Part shown: positions 7,906 to 14,723 of the stretch, one piece after another
How positions within the stretch are numbered: position 1 is the first letter of the stretch
Layout of the letters: each line of letters starts with the position of its first letter
Notes under the pieces: model-generated
Told to the model about the DNA's origin: nothing
The model's input: the letters and a program-made list of their open reading frames with translations, nothing else
Databases searched by the model: none
From: Streptomyces ipomoeae 91-03
GTDB lineage: Bacteria; Actinomycetota; Actinomycetes; Streptomycetales; Streptomycetaceae
NCBI RefSeq assembly: GCF_000317595.1
Contig: NZ_AEJC01000334.1
Span: 1 to 33,577, forward strand
Direction: 5' to 3'
Length of the DNA: 33,577 nt
Position numbers and translations under genes: made by a program

Positions 7906-8102
7906 TCAACTGCCCGTTTGGTTGGAGTCCGGCGTGAAGTCACCCGCGTGGGCGACGAAGGGGTCCAGGAGGCGGGGGAGAGGCTCGGTTCAGGGCTGGC
8001 GGGCAGCTTGGAGTCATGGACGTGGACGGCGGAGGGGCAGGCGGCGACTTCGACGCAGTCGTCGCCTTCGGTCCCGCTGTACGAAGACTTTCGCTTCGGA
8101 GA
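7906..8102 (-). pseudogene. Frameshifted DUF397 relic
   Basis: Reading the minus strand from about 8099 gives PKRKSSYSGTEGDDCVEVAA then VHVHDSK and SLSPASWTP, the standard DUF397 pattern (KSSYSG..., CVEVA, VRDSK, W..FV). The expected ending FVAHAGDFTPDSNQTGS, with a TGA at 7906-7908, continues only in another frame. A one-base frameshift therefore lies near 7960-7970. There is also no start codon in the first frame: an in-frame TGA (8103-8105) stands just before it. DUF397 proteins usually sit next to an XRE/DUF5753 regulator and take part in developmental control; no such partner is seen here. Both the broken start and the frameshift argue for a pseudogene, unless a sequencing error is present. 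Confidence 0.75.
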
Positions 8103-8439
8103 TCAGACGGCCTCTTTTCTGCCCCTCCGAGCAGGCGTGACGCCGTCCGTCCGGCAGCTCAAGGAGCCGGAGGGGGCCGTCGAGGCAGGCGTGGTGCCTG
8201 CTGTTCGGGCCTGTACGAACACGCCGAACGTCTTCAGGCCGTCGGACGGGTCGGGCTCCCGGTCGGCGCTCATGCTCGGCCACCTCCAGGTGAGCCGGAT
8301 CTGCGGGGCTCTCCCCACGATCAACTCACCCAGAGTCACGAACGGTTGCGCGTACCGTCCATCGAACACGCATGTACGGCCCGGCGCCGTACATGCGCGC
8401 CTCGTGGGAGCCCTCGCGGGTTGCCGACAGGGTCTCTTC
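8103..8439. other. Decayed or non-coding stretch beside the DUF397 relic
   Basis: An 88-codon minus-strand ORF (8103-8369, GTG start) ends just before the DUF397 relic in the same frame. It has no SD, and its second half (Arg/Ser/Thr-rich, ending RRGRKEAV) looks like chance coding. Its first half (about FVTLGELIVGRAPQIRLTWR) looks more protein-like and could be a gene remnant. Together with the DUF397 relic this suggests a degraded regulatory locus. I see no RNA gene or repeat. Confidence 0.4.
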
Positions 8440-8793
8440 TCAGGCTGCGAACCAAGGGACTCGGCAGGCGTGGGGAGACATGCCCTGCGGGCACAGGGTC
8501 CTGATCAGCGTCTTGCGTATCGCCCGCCAGGTCTGCAGGGAACACGCCAAGTGGACGCGCAGTTCGACCAGTTGCCGTGTGCCGGGGCTCTGACCGGGGT
8601 TCTCGTGGGCCCACTGCTCCGCGAGGATGTCGTACATCTCCGCCGTCGGCATTCCGCTGGGGAGGGTGTGTGCGACGGTCATGTCGATGATTCGGGCGCT
8701 CCGCGTGGCCACGGCGTCCGTGACGAGTTTCCTGACCCAGACCAGCCCCTCTTCGTCCGCGTACAGGCCGAACCTCACGGTGCGCGTTCTCAT
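8440..8793 (-). CDS. Hypothetical protein, unrecognised
   Basis: 117 residues from ATG 8791-8793 with an AGAGG-like site about 10 bases upstream. The composition is that of a soluble, mainly helical protein (FGLYADEEGLVWVRKLV, PGTRQLVELRVHLACSLQTW) with Cys at three places in the C-terminal half. There is no membrane segment or motif I know. It stands alone between the decayed DUF397 area and the PhoX gene, transcribed toward the relic. The reading frame has balanced residue use, unlike shadow frames here, which are Arg/Pro/Ala-rich, so I think it is a real gene. No function is proposed. Confidence 0.55.
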   Translation of the reverse strand: MRTRTVRFGLYADEEGLVWVRKLVTDAVATRSARIIDMTVAHTLPSGMPTAEMYDILAEQWAHENPGQSPGTRQLVELRVHLACSLQTWRAIRKTLIRTLCPQGMSPHACRVPWFAA

Positions 8794-8908
8794 TGCGACT
8801 TGCCTCTGGCTCTCTTCGTCGGCTGGTGGGCGCGGGGCGACTGATCGGCTGGCCGGCTGATCGGTGTCCGCCCCGTGCCCAGGGTGCCAGAGGTCGGTCA
8901 GGCGGTCG

Positions 8909-10318
8909 TCACCGGCGCCAGGGGCCCGTCACCGCGAATGTCGTGCCCGGGGTGTAGCAGTTGACGTACATCGTGTTGCCGTCGGGGGAGAAGGTGACGC
9001 CGGCGAACTCGCCCCATTCGGGCTCGGTGGGGGTGCCGATGTTCTGGGCGTTGCGGGCCATGGCGTAGACCTCGCCTCCGCGGGTCACGCCGAAGACGTG
9101 CTGGGCGCCGTTGCCGTCTTCGCAGACCATGAGGCCGCCGGTGGGGGCGAGGCAGATGTTGTCGGGGGATTCGCCGGGGAGCCGGACGTCGGTGTCGGGG
9201 CCGAAGACGATGACCAGGGTGAGGTGGCGCTCGTCGGGGTCGTAGCGCCAGATCTGGCCGTAGTGGTCGGCGGCGGAGCCCTCCTCGCTGCGGGCGTAGG
9301 AGGAGACGAAGTAGACGCAGCGACCGCCCCAGTAGCAGCCCTCCAGCTTCTGGGCGTGGGTGATGCCCTTCGGGCCGAAGTCCTGGTGGCGGATGGGGGT
9401 TCGGGTGGCCAGGGGGTCCGGGACGTCCACCCATTCGATGCCGTCGAAGCGGGTGCCGGGGTCCTGGATCCGGGAGAGGTCCGGCACGCCGGGTACGCGC
9501 ATCGCCTGGAGGTGGCCTCCCGCGCGGAGTGAACCCAGGCCGCCCTTCGGTTTGTTGGGGAGGAAGCGGTAGAACAGGCCGAAGGGTTTCTCGAAGGCGT
9601 CCTCCGTCTCGTAGACGATGCCGCGTTTCGGGTCCACCGCGATCGCCTCGTGCTGGAAGCGGCCCATCGCGGTCAGGGGGACGGCTCCCGAGCGGTGCGG
9701 GTCGCTCGGGTCGACCTCGAAGATGAAGCCGTGGTCCTTGGTGTAGCCGTTGGTGCCGGCCTTGTCCTCGGTCTCCTCGCAGGTCAGCCAGGTGCCCCAA
9801 GAGGTGGGGCCACCCGCGCAGTTGACCGCGGTGCCGGAGATGGCGACCCGTTCCGAGAGGACCTTGCCGTGGGCGTCCAGCGTCAGGGTCGTACAGCCGC
9901 CCTTGCCCATCGGGTCGTAGACGAGGCCTTCGACGGTCGGGACCGGGGTGCGGGCGTTGTGGCGGTTCTCGTGGTTGCGGACCAGATGCACCCGGCGGCC
10001 GTGGCCGTCGGTCGGGCGTCCGGCGAAGGCTGCCATGCCGTCGTGGTTGCTGGGGACTTTGCCCTCGCCGGAGCGGAGGCGGTCGCCCTCACGGGAGAGG
10101 ACCTGATAGCGGAAACCTTTTGGCAGGTCGAGCAGACCCTTCGGGTCCGGGATCAGGGGGCCGTAGCCGGAGGTGAAGTCGGGGCCCGAGGAGGAGTGGC
10201 CGAGGCCGTTCTGCGGGGTCGCCGCGTTCGCGAAGAGTTCGGACAGGGTTCCGGTGAACGCGATGCCCGCTCCCAGGGCACCGGTGCGGGCGAGGGCCTG
10301 ACGTCGAGTCACTGACAC
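8909..10318 (-). CDS. PhoX-type alkaline phosphatase (DUF839), Tat-exported
   Basis: 469 residues from GTG 10316-10318 with AGGAAGG 8 bases upstream. The N-terminus is a twin-arginine signal (TRRQALARTGALGAGIAF), so it is exported folded. The rest is a DUF839/PhoX beta-propeller: NHE (RNHENRHN), CEE (TCEETEDK), HEAIAVDP, SPDNICLAPTG and the closing SPDGNTMYVNCYTPG, the region where calcium/iron-dependent PhoX enzymes bind metal. PhoX cleaves phosphate from organic esters outside the cell during phosphate starvation. The motifs are intact and the length is typical of the shorter actinobacterial PhoX. A candidate PHO box at 10373-10390 fits that role. It does not share an operon with its neighbours. 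Confidence 0.9.
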   Translation of the reverse strand: MSVTRRQALARTGALGAGIAFTGTLSELFANAATPQNGLGHSSSGPDFTSGYGPLIPDPKGLLDLPKGFRYQVLSREGDRLRSGEGKVPSNHDGMAAFAGRPTDGHGRRVHLVRNHENRHNARTPVPTVEGLVYDPMGKGGCTTLTLDAHGKVLSERVAISGTAVNCAGGPTSWGTWLTCEETEDKAGTNGYTKDHGFIFEVDPSDPHRSGAVPLTAMGRFQHEAIAVDPKRGIVYETEDAFEKPFGLFYRFLPNKPKGGLGSLRAGGHLQAMRVPGVPDLSRIQDPGTRFDGIEWVDVPDPLATRTPIRHQDFGPKGITHAQKLEGCYWGGRCVYFVSSYARSEEGSAADHYGQIWRYDPDERHLTLVIVFGPDTDVRLPGESPDNICLAPTGGLMVCEDGNGAQHVFGVTRGGEVYAMARNAQNIGTPTEPEWGEFAGVTFSPDGNTMYVNCYTPGTTFAVTGPWRR

Positions 10319-10372
10319 GGGGGGAACCTTCCTGTTGGCGGACAGGATGTGACCCGCCTGTGTGTATCACGT

Positions 10373-10390
10373 GGTCACGGCTGGGTGAAC
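10373..10390 (-). promoter_or_regulatory. Candidate PHO box for PhoP
   Basis: The minus strand reads GTTCACC-CAGC-CGTGACC. Streptomyces PhoP binds 11-base direct repeat units with consensus GTTCACC; the first unit here is perfect and the second matches 4-5 of 7. It lies 55-72 bases upstream of the PhoX start, a good position for activation. Confidence 0.5.
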
Positions 10391-10461
10391 CACGCGCGTA
10401 GAGGTGAGGGGGTGGAGTCGCCCGGCCTTCACTCGGTCGGACGGGGTGGGGTGGAGGTGGG

Positions 10462-11445
10462 TTAGGAGGGGGGGTGTGGCTGGTGGGGTGAGGGTTCGGG
10501 GCCGGGCTCGGTGGGCTGCCGGAGATGCTGCGGTGCGGGTTTGGTGGGCTGCCGGAGATGCTGCGGTGCGGGCTCCGTGGGCCGCCGGAGATGTTGCGGT
10601 GCCGCATCCGCGGGCTGGGCGAGCTGAGGTGGTGCGGGTTCGGTGGGTTGGTGGAAGGGCTGTGGTGGTGTGTCCGGGGGTGGGCCGGCCTGGGCTCGTT
10701 CCAGGAACCTCAGCAGTTCCACCGGGAAGGGGAGTACGAGCGTGGAGTTCTTCTCGGCTGCCACCGCCACGACCGTTTGCAGCAGGCGGAGTTGGAGGGC
10801 GGACGGGGTGTCGGCCATCTCCTTCGCGGCCTCGGCCAGCTTCCTCGAGGCCTGTAGTTCCGCGTCCGCGTTGATGATGCGGGCGCGGCGTTCGCGGTCG
10901 GCCTCGGCCTGGCGGGCCATGGAGCGCTTCATCGTGTCGGGGAGGGACACGTCCTTGATCTCGACGCGGTCGATCGTGACGCCCCACTCCACCGCCGGGC
11001 TGTCGATCATCAGCTCCAGGCCCTGGTTGAGCTTCTCGCGGTTGGAGAGGAGGTCGTCGAGGTCGCTCTTGCCGATGATGGAGCGGAGGGAGGTCTGGGC
11101 CATCTGGGAGACGGCGAAGCGGTAGTCCTCCACCCGGACCACGGCGTTCGCCGCGTCGACGACCTTGAAGTAGACGACGGCGTCCACGCGGACGGTGACG
11201 TTGTCGCGGGTGATGCCCTCCTGGGCCGGGATGGGCATCGTCACGATCTGCATGTTCACCTTGCGGATGCGGTCTACGCCGGGGACGACCATGGTGAAAC
11301 CGGGGGGCCTGGGGGCGCCGAGGAGGCGGCCCAGGCGGAAGACCACGCCGCGTTCGTACTGCTTGACCACGCGGGCTGCCGCCGTGACGTATACGACTCC
11401 GGCGGCGCCGGTCGCTATGGCTGCCGCCAGCAGCTCCTGGAGCAT
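10462..11445 (-). CDS. SPFH/band-7 (stomatin-like) membrane protein with repeat tail
   Basis: 327 residues from ATG 11443-11445, with GAGGGGG 6 bases upstream; a longer in-frame ORF to 11679 lacks such a site. One N-terminal membrane segment (about residues 5-22) is followed by the band-7 domain: QYERGVVFRLGRLLGA, PGFTMVVPGVDRI, VDMRI-like VNMQIVTMPIPAQEG, TRDNVTVRVDAVVYFKV and the coiled QAEADRERRARIINADAELQ at about 185-205, which drives oligomer formation. Such stomatin-like proteins form membrane rings or scaffolds. The last 70 residues are Pro/Gln-rich with an 11-residue repeat (PAPQHLRQPTE). TAA stop at 10462-10464. No NfeD-type protease partner is next to it, which is unusual for the family. 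Confidence 0.9.
   Translation of the reverse strand: MLQELLAAAIATGAAGVVYVTAAARVVKQYERGVVFRLGRLLGAPRPPGFTMVVPGVDRIRKVNMQIVTMPIPAQEGITRDNVTVRVDAVVYFKVVDAANAVVRVEDYRFAVSQMAQTSLRSIIGKSDLDDLLSNREKLNQGLELMIDSPAVEWGVTIDRVEIKDVSLPDTMKRSMARQAEADRERRARIINADAELQASRKLAEAAKEMADTPSALQLRLLQTVVAVAAEKNSTLVLPFPVELLRFLERAQAGPPPDTPPQPFHQPTEPAPPQLAQPADAAPQHLRRPTEPAPQHLRQPTKPAPQHLRQPTEPGPEPSPHQPHPPS
10504..10635. repeat. 33-base coding tandem repeat in the SPFH tail
   Basis: Four 33-base units plus a partial fifth, the first two nearly identical and the others diverged. They encode 11-residue repeats of the form PAPQHLRQPTE. Length variation between strains is likely. Confidence 0.8.
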
Positions 11446-11621
11446 GACGACCCCCTCTTGGTCGTCCCTGTATCGCTGCGAATAACACGATATGCCGGGG
11501 GAGGGGGAGTGGCGACCGGCGGGTGGGGGCGGGGCCACGGCGATGCGGTTGGGTACCCGGCGGCTTCGGCTGGTCGGGGGCGGGTTCCGCTTACCGGCGC
11601 GAGCAGGATGCCGCCGCGCCC

Positions 11622-11665
11622 ACCCTCCCCCACTCTCGGCTCCGCTCGAGCGGGAGGTACCCCAT
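11622..11665. repeat. Streptomyces-type intergenic repeat, element A
   Basis: Contains the 12-base perfect palindrome CCGCTCGAGCGG (11642-11653) between CTCCCCCACTCTCGG and GGAGGTACCCCAT. I recognise this layout from memory as a short repeat scattered through Streptomyces intergenic regions; its function is unknown. Confidence 0.55.
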
Positions 11666-11709
11666 CGCCCCAGCGGCACGACTGCCGCAGTGACGACGGG
11701 TGGATGGGG

Positions 11710-11751
11710 AGCCGCCCCCAGCGGCCCGACTGCCCGCGGCTGGGGGCGGCT
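11710..11751. repeat. Streptomyces-type intergenic repeat, element B
   Basis: AGCCGCCCCCAGC and GCTGGGGGCGGCT are perfect 13-base inverted arms with a 16-base loop. Beside element A it repeats the motif CCCAGCGGC-N-GACTGCC (also near 11669-11687), so the two may be one compound element. Confidence 0.6.
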
Positions 11752-11858
11752 GGTTGCTGCGGCTGTCCGTAGGCGGGGCAGCGACGTAGTGGGGCGTTCC
11801 CGCGTGGTGAGGTCCGTGGCGCGGTGGTGGCTTGCGGTGGAGGGAGGGGAGCGGTGGG

Positions 11859-11892
11859 CCAGGCGTCCCGGATCTTGGGGCGGGACGCCTGG
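11859..11892 (-). terminator. Strong terminator of the carbonic anhydrase-SulP operon
   Basis: CCAGGCGTCCCG and CGGGACGCCTGG pair perfectly over 12 bp with a 10-base loop, starting 14 bases past the SulP stop at 11906. Confidence 0.8.
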
Positions 11893-11905
11893 CCTTTGGG
11901 GTGGG

Positions 11906-13423
11906 TCAGGGGGTTGTTGAGGACACTGTCGCCGGTTCTGGGCCTGTCATCTTCACCGGTTCCGTGCCTGTCGCGCTGTGGCGTTCCGCCCAGGTTTCGA
12001 GGGCGGTGCGGCAGGCGTGGTCGAGGTGGTGGAGGCCGGAGAGGTGGAGCTCTATCGGGCGGTCCTGGGGGAGGGACTCCAGGCTGTCGAGGATCTTGGG
12101 CAGGCGGAGGAACGTGGCGTTGCCCGAGAGGTAGGCCTGGATCGGGCCCGCGCCCTTGTCGATGACCTCCAGTTTGATGTGCGAGGCCTCCCACGCCGTC
12201 TTGGCCACGGAGAGGGCCAGTCCGATGAGGACGCCTTCGAACATGTTCACCGCGACGATCGCCAGGGCGGTCGTCATCAGGATCAGGGCCTCGCCCCGGT
12301 GCGCCCGCCAGAGGGAGACGACCTCGCGGAACGGGATCAGCTTCCAGCCCGCGTGGACGAGAATGCCGGCCAGGGCGGGGAGCGGGATCAGGGCCAGCGC
12401 CCCGGGCAGGAGGGCGGCGAACAGCAGCAGCCATACGCCGTGCAGGACTCGCGACGCCTTCGTCCTCGCGCCCGCCTGGACATTCGCGGAGCTGCGTACG
12501 ATCACCGCCGTCATCGGCAGCGCGCCCAGCAGACCGCACACCGTGTTGCCGGCGCCCTGGGCCATCAGCTCCTTGTCGTACTCGGTACGCGGCCCGTCGT
12601 GCAGCCGGTCCACGGCCGCCGCGCTGAACAGGCTCTCGGCGGAGGCGATGAGGGTGAAGGCGAGGATCGTGCCGATCATGGCCACGTCCGCCAGGTCGCC
12701 GAAGGCGCCGAGGGAGGGCGGCTGGATGGATTCCAGCAGGCCCTGAACCTCCACGTTCGCCACCGGCAGGCTGAGCGTCAGTGAGGCGACGGTGGCCAGC
12801 AGGACCGCGGCCAGGGCGCCCGGGACCACCTGGACCTTCTTCGGCAGCCGCTTCCACAGCACCAGCACGGCCACCGTGCCCGCGCCGAGGGCGAGGGAGA
12901 CGAGCGCCGTGGTGGAGGCCATGACGTCGACGAAGGCGCCGGGCAGCCCGGCGATCTTGTCGAGGCCGGACGCCGGGGCCTTCAGGCCGGCCGCCGCGTA
13001 CAGCTGGCCCGCGATGATCACGAGCCCGATGCCGGCCAGCATGCCCTCGACCACGGAGACGGATATCGCGCGGAACCAGCGGCCCAGCTTCAGCGCGCCC
13101 ATGGCGAGTTGAAGCAGACCGGCGGCCAGCACGATCACACCGAGCGCGGGCAGCCCGAACTGGCTCACCGCCTCGAAGACCAGCACGGTCAGACCGGCCG
13201 CCGGGCCGGAGACCTGGAGGCTGCTGCCCGGCAGCAGGCCGGCGACGATGCCGCCCACGATGCCGGTGACCAGGCCGAGCTCGGCCGGTACCCCGGAGGC
13301 GACGGCCACGCCCACGCACAGCGGCAGGGCGACCAGGAACACGACGAGCGATGCGGCGAAGTCCTGCCGCAGGTACGGGAATTTGGTGTGGGGGCGAGTG
13401 GACTTGGTCTGTGTCGCGGTCAT
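11906..13423 (-). CDS. SulP-family anion (likely bicarbonate) transporter
   Basis: 505 residues from ATG 13421-13423 with GGGG 8 bases upstream; a GTG at 13444 that overlaps the carbonic anhydrase stop (GTGA) is the alternative and would add seven residues. The sequence is hydrophobic throughout with 10-12 membrane segments and the SulP start (FPYLRQDFAASLVVFLVALP, GLVTGIVGG, GSSLQVSGPAAGLTVLV). After about residue 410 comes a soluble STAS-like domain (IQAYLSGNATFLRLPKILDS, LHLSGLHHLDHAC), shorter than in sulfate transporters. SulP proteins move sulfate, bicarbonate or other anions, usually with sodium or protons. Coupling to a beta-carbonic anhydrase points to bicarbonate. A terminator follows directly. 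Confidence 0.9.
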   Translation of the reverse strand: MTATQTKSTRPHTKFPYLRQDFAASLVVFLVALPLCVGVAVASGVPAELGLVTGIVGGIVAGLLPGSSLQVSGPAAGLTVLVFEAVSQFGLPALGVIVLAAGLLQLAMGALKLGRWFRAISVSVVEGMLAGIGLVIIAGQLYAAAGLKAPASGLDKIAGLPGAFVDVMASTTALVSLALGAGTVAVLVLWKRLPKKVQVVPGALAAVLLATVASLTLSLPVANVEVQGLLESIQPPSLGAFGDLADVAMIGTILAFTLIASAESLFSAAAVDRLHDGPRTEYDKELMAQGAGNTVCGLLGALPMTAVIVRSSANVQAGARTKASRVLHGVWLLLFAALLPGALALIPLPALAGILVHAGWKLIPFREVVSLWRAHRGEALILMTTALAIVAVNMFEGVLIGLALSVAKTAWEASHIKLEVIDKGAGPIQAYLSGNATFLRLPKILDSLESLPQDRPIELHLSGLHHLDHACRTALETWAERHSATGTEPVKMTGPEPATVSSTTP

Positions 13424-13440
13424 TTGCGAATCCCCGCCGC

Positions 13441-14019
13441 TCACAGGATCTCGAACTTGTCGGTGTCCACGTGGTGTTCCCGCACGGTGCCGGTGTGGAC
13501 CTCGTAGTACCAGCCGCGCAGCCGCAGCTTTCCTGCCGCGAGGCGCTTCTCCACGCAGGGGTAGGAGCGCAGGCGCAGCAGTTGGCTGAGGACGTGGTTC
13601 TGGACGCCTTCGGCGACGGTCGGGTCCTCGACCGCCCCCTGCGGGCGCGGAGTCGCGTGGGTGAGCCAGTCGCGTACGGCGGGTACGGCGTCGAGGTCGT
13701 CGCCGCGGACCAGGGCGCCGACGGCGCCGCAGTGGGAGTGGCCGCAGACGACGATGTCGGTGACGCCGAGCACCTCCACGGCGTACTCGATGGTGGCCGT
13801 CTCACCGGAGGGGCGGTCGGCAGTGTAGGGGGGGACGATGTTGCCGGCGGTGCGCAGTTCGAAGAGCTCGCCGGGGCGGGCGCCCGTGATCAGGGCGGGG
13901 ACGACCCGGGAGTCGGAGCAGGTGATGAACAGGACCTCGGGGGACTGGCCCTCGGCCAGCCTGGCGAACTCCTCAGGGCGCTGTCCGAACGTACGGGCGT
14001 TGTCGATGAGGGGCTGCAT
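13441..14019 (-). CDS. Beta-carbonic anhydrase
   Basis: 192 residues from ATG 14017-14019; GGAGGAG lies about 10 bases upstream. It interconverts carbon dioxide and bicarbonate in the cytoplasm. Zinc ligands are Cys34 (FITCSDSR), His94 and Cys97 (GHSHCGA); Asp36 and Arg38 form the catalytic dyad. The stop overlaps the possible GTG start of the SulP gene, so the pair is likely one transcript and acts as a bicarbonate uptake or buffering unit. Length and motifs are normal for the prokaryotic beta class. It lies 78 bases downstream of the small exported protein gene; a GC-rich 6-bp hairpin at 14040-14056 may separate them. Confidence 0.95.
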   Translation of the reverse strand: MQPLIDNARTFGQRPEEFARLAEGQSPEVLFITCSDSRVVPALITGARPGELFELRTAGNIVPPYTADRPSGETATIEYAVEVLGVTDIVVCGHSHCGAVGALVRGDDLDAVPAVRDWLTHATPRPQGAVEDPTVAEGVQNHVLSQLLRLRSYPCVEKRLAAGKLRLRGWYYEVHTGTVREHHVDTDKFEIL

Positions 14020-14097
14020 GATGTGGTGACTCCTCCTGGCGCGCCGCGATGGCGCGTCGGGCTTGCACGACAGATGTGGGGGAACAGGCTCCGCGGC

Positions 14098-14499
14098 TCA
14101 GCAGCGGAAGACCTGGAGAGCGGCCGGGGTGTGGGCCGTGAAAGATCTCGACGGCCGGTGATGCCGGGCCGAGGGCCGTTCCGGTTCGTACGCGGCCGCT
14201 GGGTTCTCCCCCAACAGCGGACGCGCGGGCGCCCCGGGAACGGTGTGGGTGACGGCGCGGTGCCGGTCATGTGTGCGGAAGGGACCGGTCGGGTCCTCGG
14301 CGTGACCGCACTTGCGGTAGGTGACTGCCTTGTCACGCACCGGTTTCGCCTTGAGGGTGTTTCCGGGCTCGGCTTTGGCCTTGACGTGACCAAGCGTGTG
14401 CGCGGCTGCGAAGGAAACCGTGGGAGCGAAGAGCTGCAGCGCGAGCAGGACGGCGGCAAGGGCCGAAAGGGCGGTCCTGGTCGTCGTACCTCGCAACAT
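14098..14499 (-). CDS. Small exported protein of unknown function
   Basis: 133 residues from ATG 14497-14499 with GGGGAGG 3-5 bases upstream; a GTG four codons earlier is in frame but the SD favours this ATG. The first 30 residues are a signal peptide (ALSALAAVLLALQLFAPTVSFA, likely cleaved near AAA). The mature part is short, basic and rich in Arg, His, Pro and Thr, with only two Cys (one in YRKCGHAED and one as the last residue), which could form a disulfide. No family recognised. Transcribed in the same direction as carbonic anhydrase and SulP and possibly in one operon. A perfect 13-bp palindrome lies 93-122 bases upstream. Confidence 0.65.
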   Translation of the reverse strand: MLRGTTTRTALSALAAVLLALQLFAPTVSFAAAHTLGHVKAKAEPGNTLKAKPVRDKAVTYRKCGHAEDPTGPFRTHDRHRAVTHTVPGAPARPLLGENPAAAYEPERPSARHHRPSRSFTAHTPAALQVFRC

Positions 14500-14591
14500 G
14501 AGCCTCCCCACATGCAGTTCGCCGTCGTCTTCGCGCGCCAGTAGTTGCTCGACTTGGCAAACCGATGGTCAACCACTGGTCAAGAAACACA

Positions 14592-14621
14592 TTAACCCTG
14601 CAAAGTTGTTTGCAGGGTTAA
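14592..14621. promoter_or_regulatory. Perfect 13-bp inverted repeat, operator or terminator
   Basis: TTAACCCTGCAAA-GTTG-TTTGCAGGGTTAA: 13 perfect pairs, 4-base loop, AT-rich for this genome. It is 103 bases past the ZapE-like stop and 93 bases upstream of the small exported protein start, so it could end one unit or control the other. Just beside it, TGGTCAA occurs twice 11 bases apart (14565-14582 area), and the minus strand there has two TTGACC boxes, -35 candidates. Those neighbours favour an operator. Confidence 0.5.
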
Positions 14622-14723
14622 CTTAGCGTTTCGAGCTGAAGAGAGCCTGAAAAGCGCAGACGGGTTGGCTTGAACCAGCCCTTGACCTCAGGGGTTTGTG
14701 GGGTCAGGGCGTCACGCGTGACG

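Larger units (their letters stand above)
11446..11858. other. Gene-free region with two repeat-type hairpins
   Basis: This lies upstream of the SPFH gene and downstream of the SulP gene. I see no credible gene: the ORFs crossing it are Arg/Gly-rich shadows. It holds the hairpins at 11622-11665 and 11710-11751, described separately. No SPFH promoter is convincing. Confidence 0.6.

Noticed and set aside
8103..8369. 88-codon ORF as a real gene
   Set aside because: No ribosome binding site, low-complexity second half and position in decayed sequence; kept only as a possible remnant.
11415..13805. Minus-strand ORF of 796 codons across SulP and the repeat region
   Set aside because: Out of frame with SulP and carbonic anhydrase, and rich in Arg/Gly/Pro.
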